NCBI RefSeq assembly: GCF_033441515.1
Contig: NZ_JAWQJT010000003.1
Coordinates: 1 to 64,000 of the forward strand
DNA length: 64,000 nucleotides
Source: Amycolatopsis solani
GTDB lineage: Bacteria; Actinomycetota; Actinomycetes; Mycobacteriales; Pseudonocardiaceae
Direction of reading: 5' to 3'
In this document: piece after piece, positions 10,001 to 17,955 of the stretch
How the letters are laid out: every line of letters starts with the position of its first letter
Position numbering within the stretch: the first letter of the stretch is position 1
Made by a program: the position numbers and the translations under genes
Notes under the pieces: generated by a model
Database searches by the model: none
What the model saw: only the letters and a program-made list of their open reading frames with translations
What the model was told of the DNA's origin: nothing

Positions 10001-10136
10001 TGCGCCCGGTGAGCGCGAGGTCCGGCCGGGCGAGCGCCTCGGCGGCCCGGGCGACCGGCGCGATCGCGGAGGTGACGACGGCGGCGCCCGCTCCCCCCAG
10101 TACCTGGCGTCGGCTCGGTCGCGGCGAGTTCGGCAT
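7059..10136 (-). CDS. Tat-exported glycoside hydrolase family 2 enzyme (beta-galactosidase-like)
   Basis: 1025 residues. A twin-arginine leader (PSRRQVLGGAGAAVV, residues about 8-22) indicates Tat export. The GH2 order follows: jelly-roll sugar-binding domain (VPHDWS, GLGWYRRTF, VYLNGELLG), immunoglobulin-like domain (ELVLNG-type region later, VDRPQLWS), then the TIM barrel with NALRTAHNPP and the acid/base Glu in WSIGNEVPD. The nucleophile Glu is expected in FFFESESSSET. The C-terminal 130 residues resemble a discoidin-like (F5/8 type C) carbohydrate-binding domain. The ATG at 10136 fits the Tat leader and has GGAAGGGA upstream. The stop codon sits in the loop of the 7037-7082 hairpin. It probably cleaves a beta-galactoside or beta-glucuronide outside the cell; the exact sugar is unknown. 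Confidence 0.9.
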   Translation of the reverse strand: MPNSPRPSRRQVLGGAGAAVVTSAIAPVARAAEALARPDLALTGRSTDLGTGWRFALANPDGVTDPDGRFADAPRPGFDDSAWQTVDVPHDWSIELPPTTRGGTSSASGFFRGGLGWYRRTFTLPPSLGGQRVSVEFDGVYSDAHVYLNGELLGNHPYAYTGFAFDLTGKLHTDGRTPNVLAVRAVNPLPSSRWYSGSGIYRRVRLVVTEAVHVARHGTFVTTPDIAAGRGTVRVATDVVNDSAVTVAAEVRTTVTDAAGRVAATGSATVAVLPGRTATAVCAPVVDRPQLWSTGRPQRYAVRTDVVVAGRVLDTTITDFGFRHFEFHPDDGFSLNGVPMKLRGVNLHSSQGALGAVVDAAALEHQMRLMLAMGVNALRTAHNPPDPQLVAVCDRLGILLMVEAFDCWRTGKVEYDYHRDFDAWSGRDIAEMVHAAKNSPSVVLWSIGNEVPDASMAGGPAIAADLIAAVRAIDPTRPVIMGSDRYRSVPAPGSPQDLILRQLDGLGVNYNTAQSIDGLHAKYPDKFFFESESSSETSTRGVYQDPDLLNTGENHTPGKRAASSYDNNLASWTFSGEYSLKKDRDRKFCQGQFLWAGQDYLGEPTPYDVFPVKTSFFGAIDSAGLPKDAFHLFRSQWTTGPMVHLAPDWTDHRPGEPVAVWVYSTVDTVELVLNGRSLGVKKFDRKTTVDGRPYLETTEPSGDDKNDPSGSYTSPNGSGGKLHLTWTVPFEPGTLTAIARDGSREVARDRVVTAGPAHAITLFAPERAEGGAMTFVTASIVDDRGVVVPVGEPVLRFGVRGPGRVAGVDNGRQELAQSYQQPTIPAFKGHAVAVIAATGGRGPITVTASAPGLASGRITLPGTASGQRNGPGARAVESPAPVVAAAADASYSGAPDTLPSAMLDGDPATGWSNFYLKQATATLTAVSRPRARDWVSLAWPAPRRIGVLTARFVVDAKHALPSAAEVAVRTARGWEPVRNLRITWGSGSNDPTTLEFDPVVTAEARLTMTATAFLRISTLVSVKSG

Positions 10137-10229
10137 CGGGGCAGTCCCTTCCGGCGGCGGCGCTGACGGGGCGGAAGGCACTATCGCACAAGGGTTTCCA
10201 CTCGATCAAAGGCTTCGATCATTTCGATC

Positions 10230-11036
10230 TCAGCACGTCCGCCGGACGTACCCGGCCGCCCCTTCGGGAACGACGTCGCGGTCGCGGCGGACGATGCTGA
10301 GCGAACCGCCCCAGCGGGCGCACGCGGTCGCGAGGCCCTCGTCGGTGTACTCGATCACGACGACTTGGTCGCCGAACGCGGCCGTGTACTCGTCGCAGTT
10401 CTCCTGCTCGCCGCATTCTTCGGCCACGGCGAAGTCGAGCCCGTTTTCCCCGCGCCGCCCGGCCAGTTCGGACGTGTTCTTCTGCCCGATGGCCAGGCCC
10501 TTCTCGTGCGCGTGCGCGGACAGCAGGCGCACGAAAGCCTGCGCGTCGGCGTCGGAGAGGAGGCCGTGCGAGCGCGTGTAGCTGTCGTAGTTGTCGGGCT
10601 CGACCGCCCGGAAGCCCTTGACCGCGCAGTCGTCCACCCAGCGGTTGACCTTGGCCGCGACGCGCTCGCGCTTGCCGGCCGTCCGCAGGTCGAGCAGGGC
10701 CTCGTGCCAGTCCTCGTCGATCACCGGCTCGCCGTTCGCGTCCCGGAGCACCAGGTCGCCCCACTCCGCCTCGGCACCCGGCTGCGCCTGGAACGCGTTG
10801 ACGTAACAGATGGTGTAGCGCCCGGCGGCGGGTGCGGCGGTGTGGTCGCGGCTGACGACCTCGACGCCGTCGGCGGGCGGGTAGGCACCGCCGAGCTGGT
10901 AGTCGAAGCCCGCCCGTACCGGCGGGAGGCTCACGGCGGACGGCGTGACCGCTTGCCCGCCCGCCGACGGCGTGGCGGGCGAGCAAGCGGTGACGGCCGC
11001 GAGCAGGCAGAGCGTGCCGACGAGGGTTCTCACCAC
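10230..11036 (-). CDS. Lipoprotein with GH114-like (endo-alpha-1,4-polygalactosaminidase) domain
   Basis: 268 residues. A lipoprotein signal ends in the lipobox AVTAC (Cys near residue 18). The mature part matches the TIM-barrel GH114/DUF297 family: FDYQLGGAYPP, ICYVNAFQAQPG, WVDDCAVKGFRAVEPDNYDSY, GLAIGQKNTSEL and VIEYTDEG carry the conserved acidic residues on the strand ends. The family is linked to hydrolysis of galactosamine-rich exopolysaccharide, so this is probably a cell-surface glycan hydrolase. The start is GTG-GTG at 11036/11033, and the ribosome site is weak. Its length is normal for the family. Confidence 0.82.
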   Translation of the reverse strand: MVRTLVGTLCLLAAVTACSPATPSAGGQAVTPSAVSLPPVRAGFDYQLGGAYPPADGVEVVSRDHTAAPAAGRYTICYVNAFQAQPGAEAEWGDLVLRDANGEPVIDEDWHEALLDLRTAGKRERVAAKVNRWVDDCAVKGFRAVEPDNYDSYTRSHGLLSDADAQAFVRLLSAHAHEKGLAIGQKNTSELAGRRGENGLDFAVAEECGEQENCDEYTAAFGDQVVVIEYTDEGLATACARWGGSLSIVRRDRDVVPEGAAGYVRRTC

Positions 11037-11055
11037 CCCGACTCTAGAAGCCCGC

Positions 11056-11406
11056 TCAGTTCGGGCCGAGCAGGGCCGCGACGTTCTTCCGGTCCGCGCC
11101 CAGCCGCACGTACAGCCCGGCCCACTGCCGGTCGGCCTCGGTGGGCGCGACGCCGTCGCAGTACGCCTTGCTCCCGTTGGCCGTGTAGTAGCGGAGCAGG
11201 GCGAGGGTGTCGTCGGTGCGCCGGACCGCGTCGTCGGTGTACCGGGGCCCGGGTGCCTCCGGCTGGTGCTTCAGGCAGCTCAGCTGCCGGGGGGTGCCGC
11301 CGTCGGTTTCGTCGTCGAAGCGCGGGCCGGGCCCGGGAGCCGTCGCGGTGCACGCCGTGGCGATGGCGGCGCAGAGCACCAGGACGGCGGCGCGGAACGC
11401 GTTCAT
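11056..11406 (-). CDS. Small lipoprotein of unknown function
   Basis: 116 residues with a lipoprotein signal (MNAFRAAVLVLCAAIATAC, lipobox IATAC). The mature part has two further Cys (LSCLKH and AYCDGV), perhaps one disulfide. I do not recognise the family. The ATG overlaps the stop of the upstream TPR gene by ATGA, so the two are translationally coupled and probably act together at the cell surface. Confidence 0.75.
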   Translation of the reverse strand: MNAFRAAVLVLCAAIATACTATAPGPGPRFDDETDGGTPRQLSCLKHQPEAPGPRYTDDAVRRTDDTLALLRYYTANGSKAYCDGVAPTEADRQWAGLYVRLGADRKNVAALLGPN

Positions 11407-12722
11407 CGGGTCCCTCCCAGTTTCGCCAGCGCGGCCCGCGCGGCCGGGGCACCGGTGGCGGAGAAGTGCGGGTTGATCCGCAGCGCCTCGGTCAGCGCCG
11501 CGACGGCCTCGGGCGTCCGGCCGAGCCCGGCCAGGATCATGCCGCGGTGGTAGGCGACCGCGGCACTGCGCCAGCCCGTGCTCGCGGCGCGGTCGGCGTA
11601 GCTGAGCGCTTCGGCGTCACGGCCGTTCAGGTGCAGGGCCCAGGCGACCGCGTCCGCGACGAACACGGGCTGCCGCCGCGCCCACTCCGCCTGGGCGAGT
11701 TCGAGGGCCTGCCGGGCGTTGCCGCGGTCGACGGCGACCAGGGACGCCTCGAGGTCGATGTTGGCCCCGGACTCGGCGTCGACCCGTTGCTGCCGCTCGA
11801 TGACCGCGTACTGGCGGGCCGCCGGTTCCGGCGCACCCGCCGACGTCAGCAGCAGCGCGTACTCCTGCAGGTTGTCGAGGTTCGGCTGCCGGGTGACGAG
11901 GTCCTCGAACCCGGCCAGCGCCTCGCCGGTCCGGCCGCGGGCCGCCAGCACCGTCGCCCGCCCCTGCAGCAGCGGGCCTGCGTCGGGGACCGCGCGCAGA
12001 CCCGCGTCGAAGTGGCGCTGCGCGGTGTCGAGGTCGCCGTTGTCGAACGCGAGCTTTCCCAGCAGGTGACGGCAGAACACGACGTCGCCGGGGTCGACGG
12101 CGTCCGCGAGCGCCCGCTCGAGCGCGTGGCGGGCGTCGTCGACGCGGCCGTGCAGCTCGAATTCGTACGCGGCGCGGGTGAAGGACGAGACGCCCGGCTT
12201 GAGGTCCAGCATGCGCTGCAACGCCGTCGTGGCGGCCTCGGTGTCGCCGAGCTGGGTGTAGGCGTCGGTGAGCACGCCGTACACCTGCGCGTTGTCCGGC
12301 AGCACTTCCCTGGCCTTGACGCCCCAGTCGCGGGCGGCGGCGAAGTCGTGGCGCGCGTTGGCGAGCGCGCCCAGGCCGGCCAGCGCGATCCCGTTGCCGT
12401 CGGGTTGCTGCGCCACGGATTTCCGCAGTGCTTCCTCGGCTTTGGGGTAGTAGGTGGGATCCGCCTTGGCGCGCGCCGCCTCGACGTACGCGGCACCGAG
12501 CTCGGCCCAGGTCCGCGGATCTTGGTCCCGCTTCGCGAGCTTTTCGCGCGCGGTCGTGATCGCCCGGTCGAGGGCGCTCGGCGCACCGGCCGCGACGACG
12601 GCCGGCTCCGGTGATCCGGTCGAGAGCAGCACGGTGGCACCGATGGCGAGCAGGCCGGCGCCGACGACGACGGCGACGCGGGCTCGCGGTCCCCGGCGCC
12701 CGGGCGGTGGGGTATCGGACAT
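11403..12722 (-). CDS. Membrane-anchored tetratricopeptide repeat protein
   Basis: 439 residues. A basic start is followed by one hydrophobic segment (VAVVVGAGLLAIGATVLL, residues 16-33) that anchors the protein with the rest outside. Residues about 50-435 are TPR units (AWAELGAAYVEA-like, KAEEALRKSVAQQPDG, VYGVLTDAYTQLGDTEAA, AYHRGMILAGLGRTPEAVAALTEAL). TPR solenoids are protein-binding scaffolds. It lies downstream of the DUF4331 protein gene, separated by a strong hairpin, and is coupled to the lipoprotein gene by ATGA. DUF4331 and TPR proteins occurring together suggests a shared envelope function (inference). Confidence 0.85.
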   Translation of the reverse strand: MSDTPPPGRRGPRARVAVVVGAGLLAIGATVLLSTGSPEPAVVAAGAPSALDRAITTAREKLAKRDQDPRTWAELGAAYVEAARAKADPTYYPKAEEALRKSVAQQPDGNGIALAGLGALANARHDFAAARDWGVKAREVLPDNAQVYGVLTDAYTQLGDTEAATTALQRMLDLKPGVSSFTRAAYEFELHGRVDDARHALERALADAVDPGDVVFCRHLLGKLAFDNGDLDTAQRHFDAGLRAVPDAGPLLQGRATVLAARGRTGEALAGFEDLVTRQPNLDNLQEYALLLTSAGAPEPAARQYAVIERQQRVDAESGANIDLEASLVAVDRGNARQALELAQAEWARRQPVFVADAVAWALHLNGRDAEALSYADRAASTGWRSAAVAYHRGMILAGLGRTPEAVAALTEALRINPHFSATGAPAARAALAKLGGTR

Positions 12723-12756
12723 CGGATATCCCTTCCACGAAGAGGTGGCCGCGCGG

Positions 12757-12802
12757 GTCGTGAGTGGTAAGTCGGGTTCTAACCCGACTTACCACTCACG
12801 AC
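12757..12802. terminator. 46-base perfect palindrome downstream of the DUF4331 gene
   Basis: Two perfect 22-base arms (GTCGTGAGTGGTAAGTCGGG and two T, with its complement) around a CT centre, 22 bases after the DUF4331 stop and 35 bases before the TPR gene. It shares the core GTGAGTG-KTRAGTCGGGTT-CT with the hairpin at 7037-7082. It should stop or attenuate transcription running from the DUF4331 gene into the TPR gene. Confidence 0.75.
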
Positions 12803-12823
12803 CGGCCGCGGCGGACCGGCGGA

Positions 12824-14263
12824 CTAGCGCCGTGAGTTGACCGCGGTGTTGTTGGGCAGCGCGACGTACGGGAACGTCGTGCCGAACGCCACGTTGTTCG
12901 CGTCGACCCGGTCACCCGCGGCGAGCGCCGCGACGGGACCGCTGACCGCGGCGCCCTCCAGCACCTGCAGGCTGATGTCGAGCACGTCGTCGGCCAGCCG
13001 GCGGCCGTTCGGGAACCCCTGGCGGTCGCCCCCGAGCAACCCGAGCCGGCTGGGCTGCGCGGCCGGCGCGATGGACGTGTTCAGCCGCAGCTGCTCCGAC
13101 GGCGCGAAGTTCGCCGGGTTGACGTCGAGGTTGTTCAGCTGGGAGTTGAGGTCCAGGTTCCCGAGCTGGGTGCCGAACTTCGTGGTGATCCCGTACAGGA
13201 AGATCTCCACGAGGTCGTTGCGCGGCGTGGCCGGCGCGGGAATGCCGTAGATCCGCTGGACGAGCGCGGGCACCTCCGGGAAGTTGATCCGGTTCACCAG
13301 CGCGGGCACCGTCCGGTCCTGCTCCGGCAGCAGCGAGTTGAACTTGTCCTTCAGGCCCGCGGGCACCACGACTTCGTTGACCAGCGGGTTGCCCAGGCGC
13401 GACACCTGGACCTCCGAGCCGCTCGACTGCTGCACCCCGGGGGACCGCAGCGTGATCGAGTAGCGCTCGGTGTCGCTCCAGACCCCGATGTTCGGGTTCC
13501 GGGTGGGGTTGCCCCCGAGCGTCAGCGCGCTCTTGGGCACCTGCAGCGCGACGGTGTTCACGTTGTAGCCGGCCACCGTGTCCTGCCCGACCTCGGACAG
13601 GTTGCCGCCGTAGAGCAGGTCGAAGACCCGCAGGTCGAGGAAGAACGGGTCGTCGGCCTGCCCGGCGAAGCTCTGCCCGCCGCCGGGGATCGCGGTGATG
13701 GCCTGGTTGCGGAGCACGCCGTAGTTCGGCATCGACGCCGGCCCGACGTTCGACGGCGCGACCTTCGCCCCGCTGGCCAGGGTCACGACCCGGTTGTTCG
13801 GCCGGTCGAACAGCGTCAGCGTGTAGGTCTGGCGGAACAACAGATCCGGGTCGTCCAGCGACGTCACCGGGTCGTCGTTGTAGAGGAAGGTGTCGTTCCC
13901 CCGCCGGTCGTCGGTGCGGAAGTCCCACCGGTAGGTGAGGTCCGCCTTCGCGTCCCCGTTGTTGTCGATGTTGAGGTCGTAGTGGGCGTCGGTGGCCCAC
14001 GGGTAGAACGTCGGCCCGCCGTTGGGTTCCTCGAACGGGAACCAGTTCGCGACGAGCGTGACGGTGTCCGGCTTGTCCGGGCTGACGAACGCGTAGACAT
14101 CGGTGTTGTCGACCGGCGGATCACCGGAAATCAGCGGTGCTTCCCGATGGCTCGACGCGAGCGCCGGTCCGGCGGCTACACCGGCCAGCGAGCCCGCCAG
14201 CACGGTGCACCCGGCCGCGAGCGCGAGCGCCGCCCGGCGCCGGGTGGTGTGACGTGTGGCCAT
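12824..14263 (-). CDS. Secreted DUF4331 family protein
   Basis: 479 residues with a clear signal peptide (TTRRRAALALAAGCTVLAGS, cleavage near ALASS). The mature protein begins SSHREAPLISGDPPVDNTDVYAFVSP, the hallmark of the DUF4331 family, and contains Asp-rich turns such as NIDNNGDAKAD that could bind calcium. The family is usually extracellular and of unknown biochemical role. The ATG at 14263 has AGGAAGGGAA upstream. The downstream hairpin and TPR/lipoprotein genes may form the same functional group. Confidence 0.85.
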   Translation of the reverse strand: MATRHTTRRRAALALAAGCTVLAGSLAGVAAGPALASSHREAPLISGDPPVDNTDVYAFVSPDKPDTVTLVANWFPFEEPNGGPTFYPWATDAHYDLNIDNNGDAKADLTYRWDFRTDDRRGNDTFLYNDDPVTSLDDPDLLFRQTYTLTLFDRPNNRVVTLASGAKVAPSNVGPASMPNYGVLRNQAITAIPGGGQSFAGQADDPFFLDLRVFDLLYGGNLSEVGQDTVAGYNVNTVALQVPKSALTLGGNPTRNPNIGVWSDTERYSITLRSPGVQQSSGSEVQVSRLGNPLVNEVVVPAGLKDKFNSLLPEQDRTVPALVNRINFPEVPALVQRIYGIPAPATPRNDLVEIFLYGITTKFGTQLGNLDLNSQLNNLDVNPANFAPSEQLRLNTSIAPAAQPSRLGLLGGDRQGFPNGRRLADDVLDISLQVLEGAAVSGPVAALAAGDRVDANNVAFGTTFPYVALPNNTAVNSRR

Positions 14264-14395
14264 TTCCCTTCCTCTCCCAGGAAGACGTCGCCCGCGGACG
14301 CGGGCCGTCCGCCGATGGTCGGCGGCGCCGTCAGTGGGGAAGTTGTGGAAATGTTGCGATGGCCCGACTGCTCCACAGTGGACAGTGGGCCGGAC

Positions 14396-14836
14396 TCAGC
14401 CGCGCCGGGACCAGGCGCCGGCGTCGGTGGTGTACCGGACGAGCAGCCGCGCGAACTGGACGCGGTCCGCCGCCGGCCAGTCCGCCGTGATGGCTTCGAA
14501 CGCCTCGCGCTGCTCGGCGGCGAAGCGGTCTCGCTCCGCTTCACCGCGTTCGGTGAGCTCCAGCACGGTCCGGCGGCCGTCGGCCTGGGAAGCCGCGCGC
14601 CGCACCAGGCCGTCGGCGATGCAGGCCGCGACCGTCCGGCTGGCCACCGGCTGCGCGACCCCCATTTCGGCGGCGAGCCCGCCGACGGTCATCTCGCCCG
14701 GGGCGTCGGCGACCACGTTCAGCACCAGGTTGCGGGAGAGGTCACGGCCCGAGGCCGGGGTCCGCCGGCGCAGCCGGGACAGCGCCGGGCCGATCCGGTC
14801 CAGCAGCAGGTCCTCGGCGGAACGCGCGGTGCTCAC
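14396..14836 (-). CDS. MarR family transcriptional regulator
   Basis: 146 residues with the winged-helix core at about 45-105 (MTVGGLAAEMGVAQPVASRTVAACIADGLVRRAASQADGRR contains the recognition helix and the wing). Flanking helices form the usual MarR dimer interface. The GTG start faces the amidohydrolase gene 90 bases away, so it probably controls that gene and itself. Two TAACTGC direct repeats 22 bases apart and imperfect inverted repeats in the shared promoter are candidate binding sites. Confidence 0.87.
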   Translation of the reverse strand: MSTARSAEDLLLDRIGPALSRLRRRTPASGRDLSRNLVLNVVADAPGEMTVGGLAAEMGVAQPVASRTVAACIADGLVRRAASQADGRRTVLELTERGEAERDRFAAEQREAFEAITADWPAADRVQFARLLVRYTTDAGAWSRRG

Positions 14837-14876
14837 GCCCCGATCGTAGTACCCCCGGCATTTGCATGCCAGTCGT

Positions 14877-14905
14877 TAACTGCATAGCATTGGGTATGTA
14901 ACTGC
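14877..14905. promoter_or_regulatory. Divergent promoter region of marR-type gene and amidohydrolase, with repeats
   Basis: TAACTGC occurs at 14877-14883 and again at 14899-14905, 22 bases apart, which is two helical turns. A GTTA/CATA versus TATGTAAC near-palindrome overlaps the same segment. The position between divergent genes suggests MarR binding (inference). Confidence 0.4.
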
Positions 14906-14926
14906 GAACGAGGAAGCGAGGCCGCC

Positions 14927-16141
14927 ATGGCCACCACCGCCATCACCGGAGCCCAGGTCTTCGACGGCGAGAAGCCGCTGGGAGTGCGGACCGTCGTGCT
15001 CGACGGCCGGAAGATCCGCCAGGTCGGCGGCGAAGTGCCCGACGGCGCCGAGGTCGTCGACGGCCGGGGCGCGACCCTGCTGCCCGGGCTGATCGACGCG
15101 CACGTCCACTCCGCGCCGGGCTCCCGGGCGCTGGCCCTGCGGTTCGGCGTCACCACCGAGCTGGAGATGCAGGGCCTCAACACCCGCGAGAACCGGGCGC
15201 ACCTGTCCGAGGACGACACGGTGGCCGACATCCGGTCGTCCGGCTTCGCCATCACGCCACCCGGCGGGCACCCGAGCGAGCTGATGCCGGAGGGGTTCCG
15301 GCCGGGCGGCGACCGGCCGCCGGTCATGCCGCTGATGCCGTTCTCCACCACGCCGGAGGAGGCCGCGGCCTTCGTCCCGCGGCTGCTCGCCCGCGGTTCC
15401 GACTACATCAAGTTCATGATCGACGACGGCAGCGTCGAAGGGCACCCCGGGCTGCCGATGCTCGACCAGGCCACGCTGAACGCCGGCGTCGCCGAGGCCA
15501 AGAAGTACGGCGCCCTCACCGTCGCCCACACGCTGACCCTCGACGCCACCCGGATGGCCGCCGAGGCGGGCGTCGACGGGGTCGTCCACGTGTTCATGGA
15601 CCGGCCTCACACCGCGGAGATCGTGGACCTGATCGCCGGAGCGGACATGTTCGTCGTGCCGTGCGTCGGCCTCGACGCGTCGATGATGGGCATCACCGGC
15701 AGCGACGTCGCCGACGACCCGCGGGTCGCCCGCCGCCTCGACGGCAACTGGGACAAGACGCTGCGCGCCAGCTACGACCGCTACCCGCAGGGCAAGCTCG
15801 AGGACGTGCTGGCCACCGTCAGGGCGCTGGCCGCCGCGGGCGTCGACATCCTGGCCGGCACCGACGCCTCCATGCCGGAGACCTTCTTCGGCGGCCTGGC
15901 GCACGGCGCCAGCCTGCACCGCGAGCTGCGCTACCTCGTGGCCGCCGGCCTGACCCCGGCCCACGCCTTGCGCGCCGCGACGGCGACCACGGCCCGCCGC
16001 TTCGGCCTCGGCGACCGCGGCCGCGTCGCCGAGGGACTCCGCGCCGACCTCCTGCTCGTCGACGGCGACCCGACGGCCGACATCGGCGCCACGCTCGACA
16101 TCCGGGCGATCTGGCGGCGCGGCAGCCTGCTGAAGGACTGA
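14927..16141 (+). CDS. Amidohydrolase family protein (imidazolonepropionase-like)
   Basis: 404 residues, a metal-dependent amidohydrolase. LLPGLIDAHVHS near residue 55 carries the HxH metal pair; the Lys in DYIKFMIDDG, His in TVAHTL and VVHVFM, and the Asp in ILAGTDASMP complete the expected site. The C-terminal ADLLLVDGDP and an N-terminal beta sandwich (ITGAQVFDG) are typical. The substrate is unknown; relatives open cyclic amides or dipeptides. The ATG has GAGGAAGCGAGG upstream. It is divergent from a MarR gene, which suggests induction by its substrate or a related aromatic compound. It ends directly against the convergent CGNR gene with no spacer. Confidence 0.88.
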   Translation: MATTAITGAQVFDGEKPLGVRTVVLDGRKIRQVGGEVPDGAEVVDGRGATLLPGLIDAHVHSAPGSRALALRFGVTTELEMQGLNTRENRAHLSEDDTVADIRSSGFAITPPGGHPSELMPEGFRPGGDRPPVMPLMPFSTTPEEAAAFVPRLLARGSDYIKFMIDDGSVEGHPGLPMLDQATLNAGVAEAKKYGALTVAHTLTLDATRMAAEAGVDGVVHVFMDRPHTAEIVDLIAGADMFVVPCVGLDASMMGITGSDVADDPRVARRLDGNWDKTLRASYDRYPQGKLEDVLATVRALAAAGVDILAGTDASMPETFFGGLAHGASLHRELRYLVAAGLTPAHALRAATATTARRFGLGDRGRVAEGLRADLLLVDGDPTADIGATLDIRAIWRRGSLLKD

Positions 16142-16708
16142 TCAGCCCGCCGACGCGCGCCGGCCGGCGGTGAAGCGCGCCTTCTTCTCCCGGTTGCCGC
16201 ACGTGCCCATGTCGCACCACCGGCGGGTGCGGCTCCGGCTGGTGTCGAAGAAGGCGGCCTGGCAGGTCGGCGACGCGCACAAGGCCAGCCTCCCGTCCCG
16301 TTCGCCGGAAAGGATGCCGACCGCGTCGGCCGCGATCACGCCGAGGGCGTCTTCCAGCGCGGAAGCCGGGCCGAGCCGCCACCGCCGTTCGCCATCGGGC
16401 GTCAAGACGGCGGCGGCCCGGCCCTCGACGCTGCGGTCGTTGATGATCCCGACCGCGGCCTCAGGGAGGGGTTCCCCGATCGCGGCCGCGGTCGCGGCGG
16501 CGTGGATCGCCTCCCTCAGTTCCTTGGCCGACTCGAGCTGGGCGTCGGTGCACGAATCCACTTCGAGGCCGCTCACCGCCAGCCAGTCGACGAGCCGGTG
16601 CGGCACGGGGATGCGCTCGACGGCGTCGCCGCGGCGCTCGGTGAGGGTCGCCGTGAAGCTGGTCGCCAGCACGCTGCCGAGGCGGAATTCGGGGTATCCG
16701 GCACGCAT
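16142..16708 (-). CDS. CGNR zinc-finger regulator (ABATE domain protein)
   Basis: 188 residues. The C-terminal zinc finger is clear: CASPTCQAAFFDTSRSRTRRWCDMGTC then GNREKKARF (about residues 143-178), with the CxxxxC and Cx4C pairs and the GNR word that name the family. The N-terminal part is the helical ABATE ligand-sensing domain. Such proteins act as transcription regulators. It is divergent from the epoxide hydrolase gene, so it probably controls it. A 33-base imperfect palindrome lies in the intergenic region. Confidence 0.88.
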   Translation of the reverse strand: MRAGYPEFRLGSVLATSFTATLTERRGDAVERIPVPHRLVDWLAVSGLEVDSCTDAQLESAKELREAIHAAATAAAIGEPLPEAAVGIINDRSVEGRAAAVLTPDGERRWRLGPASALEDALGVIAADAVGILSGERDGRLALCASPTCQAAFFDTSRSRTRRWCDMGTCGNREKKARFTAGRRASAG

Positions 16709-16746
16709 GGAACCACCATAGCCGGTTGCCCTCGGTCATGTCGTCG

Positions 16747-16779
16747 TGTTAGAACCACCAATGCCGGTTCCACAACGAC
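16747..16779. promoter_or_regulatory. Palindrome between CGNR gene and epoxide hydrolase gene
   Basis: GAACC at 16752-16756 and GGTTC at 16766-16770 form an inverted repeat with a 9-base spacer. The flanks extend it to about 12-base arms with three mismatches. It lies between divergent starts and overlaps the likely promoter of the hydrolase, so it is a candidate CGNR operator. Confidence 0.4.
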
Positions 16780-16790
16780 AGGAGGTTCTC

Positions 16791-17945
16791 ATGTCCCAGC
16801 CCGTGCACGCGTTCGCAGCCCGCGCGACGGACGCCGAACTCGACGACCTGCGGGCCCGGCTGGCCGCCGCGCGGCTGCCGGAAGCCGAGACGGCGCGGGA
16901 CCAGGGCGTGCCGCTCGCCGACCTCGTCGAGGTCGTGCACCACTGGCGCACCGGGTACGACTGGCGGTCGTTCGAAGACCGCCTCGAGGAGATCGGCCAG
17001 TTCCGCACGACCATCGACGGTCTGGGCATCCACTTCCTGCACCGCCGCTCCGCGCGCGCCGACGCCACTCCCCTGCTCATGACGCACGGCTGGCCGGGCA
17101 GCGTCGCCGAGTTCGTCGACGTCGTGGCCGAACTGGCGGATCCGGAGGACGCGGACGCGCCGGCGTTCCACGTCGTGGCCCCCTCGCTGCCCGGCTTCGG
17201 TTACAGCGACAAGCCGGCCACCACCGGCTGGGGCACCGAAAAGATCGCGGCCGCCTGGGTGGAGCTGATGGGCCGCCTCGGCTACCCCGAGTTCACCGCA
17301 CACGGCGGCGACTGGGGCGGCAACATCACGACGGTGCTCGGCGGCCGCTTCCCGGAGCACGTCCTCGGCATCCACACGACGTTCGCCGAAGGCCCGCCCG
17401 GGCTGACGACGGACGGGCTGACCGCGACCGAGCGCCGGTGGGCCGAGGAAACCCGCCACTTCTGGCACCACCGCGCGGCGTACGCGAAGCAGCAGGCGAC
17501 CCGGCCGCAGACCATCGGCTATTCGCTCGTCGACTCACCGGTCGGGCTGCTCGCCTGGATCCTCGACAAGTTCGCCGAATGGTCGGACACCGAAGACAGC
17601 CCGTTCGAGACGATTTCCCTCGACCGCGTACTCGACGACGTCACCCTGTATTGGCTGACGCGGACGGGCGCGTCGGCGGCGCGCATTTACTACGAGAGCC
17701 ACAATTCGCTCGACCCCGACCTGCGGGTCGACGTCCCGGCGGCGATCACGATGTACCCCCGCGACATCGAGAAGTGCCCGCGCCCGTGGGCGCGGGAGCG
17801 GTACCGGCGGATCGTCCGGTGGAACGCGCCGGAAAAGGGCGGGCACTTTCCGTCGCTGGAGGTTCCCGGGTATTTCGTCGCGGATCTGCGGGCCGGCCTC
17901 TCGGCGGTCCTGGCCGCCGATCGGCGGTCTTCCGCCGTCGGCTGA
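16791..17945 (+). CDS. Epoxide hydrolase (EHN domain, alpha/beta hydrolase)
   Basis: 384 residues. The N-terminal EHN-type domain (ATDAELDDLRARLAAARLPE to about 110) precedes an alpha/beta-hydrolase core: oxyanion-hole HGWPGS, nucleophile Asp in GGDWGG (about residue 180), cap tyrosine candidates near YYESHN, and the catalytic His in GGHFPSLE. The reaction is hydrolysis of an epoxide to a diol through an aspartyl ester. Microsomal-type bacterial epoxide hydrolases have this layout and length. The ATG at 16791 follows AGGAGG by 6 bases. It is divergent from the CGNR regulator. Confidence 0.92.
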   Translation: MSQPVHAFAARATDAELDDLRARLAAARLPEAETARDQGVPLADLVEVVHHWRTGYDWRSFEDRLEEIGQFRTTIDGLGIHFLHRRSARADATPLLMTHGWPGSVAEFVDVVAELADPEDADAPAFHVVAPSLPGFGYSDKPATTGWGTEKIAAAWVELMGRLGYPEFTAHGGDWGGNITTVLGGRFPEHVLGIHTTFAEGPPGLTTDGLTATERRWAEETRHFWHHRAAYAKQQATRPQTIGYSLVDSPVGLLAWILDKFAEWSDTEDSPFETISLDRVLDDVTLYWLTRTGASAARIYYESHNSLDPDLRVDVPAAITMYPRDIEKCPRPWARERYRRIVRWNAPEKGGHFPSLEVPGYFVADLRAGLSAVLAADRRSSAVG

Positions 17946-17955
17946 CCGGACAACC

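Noticed and set aside
7044..10166. 1040-codon plus-strand frame opposite the GH2 gene
   Set aside because: It mirrors the GH2 gene, is rich in Arg/His/Val runs and has no domain pattern; the GH2 frame shows clear catalytic motifs.
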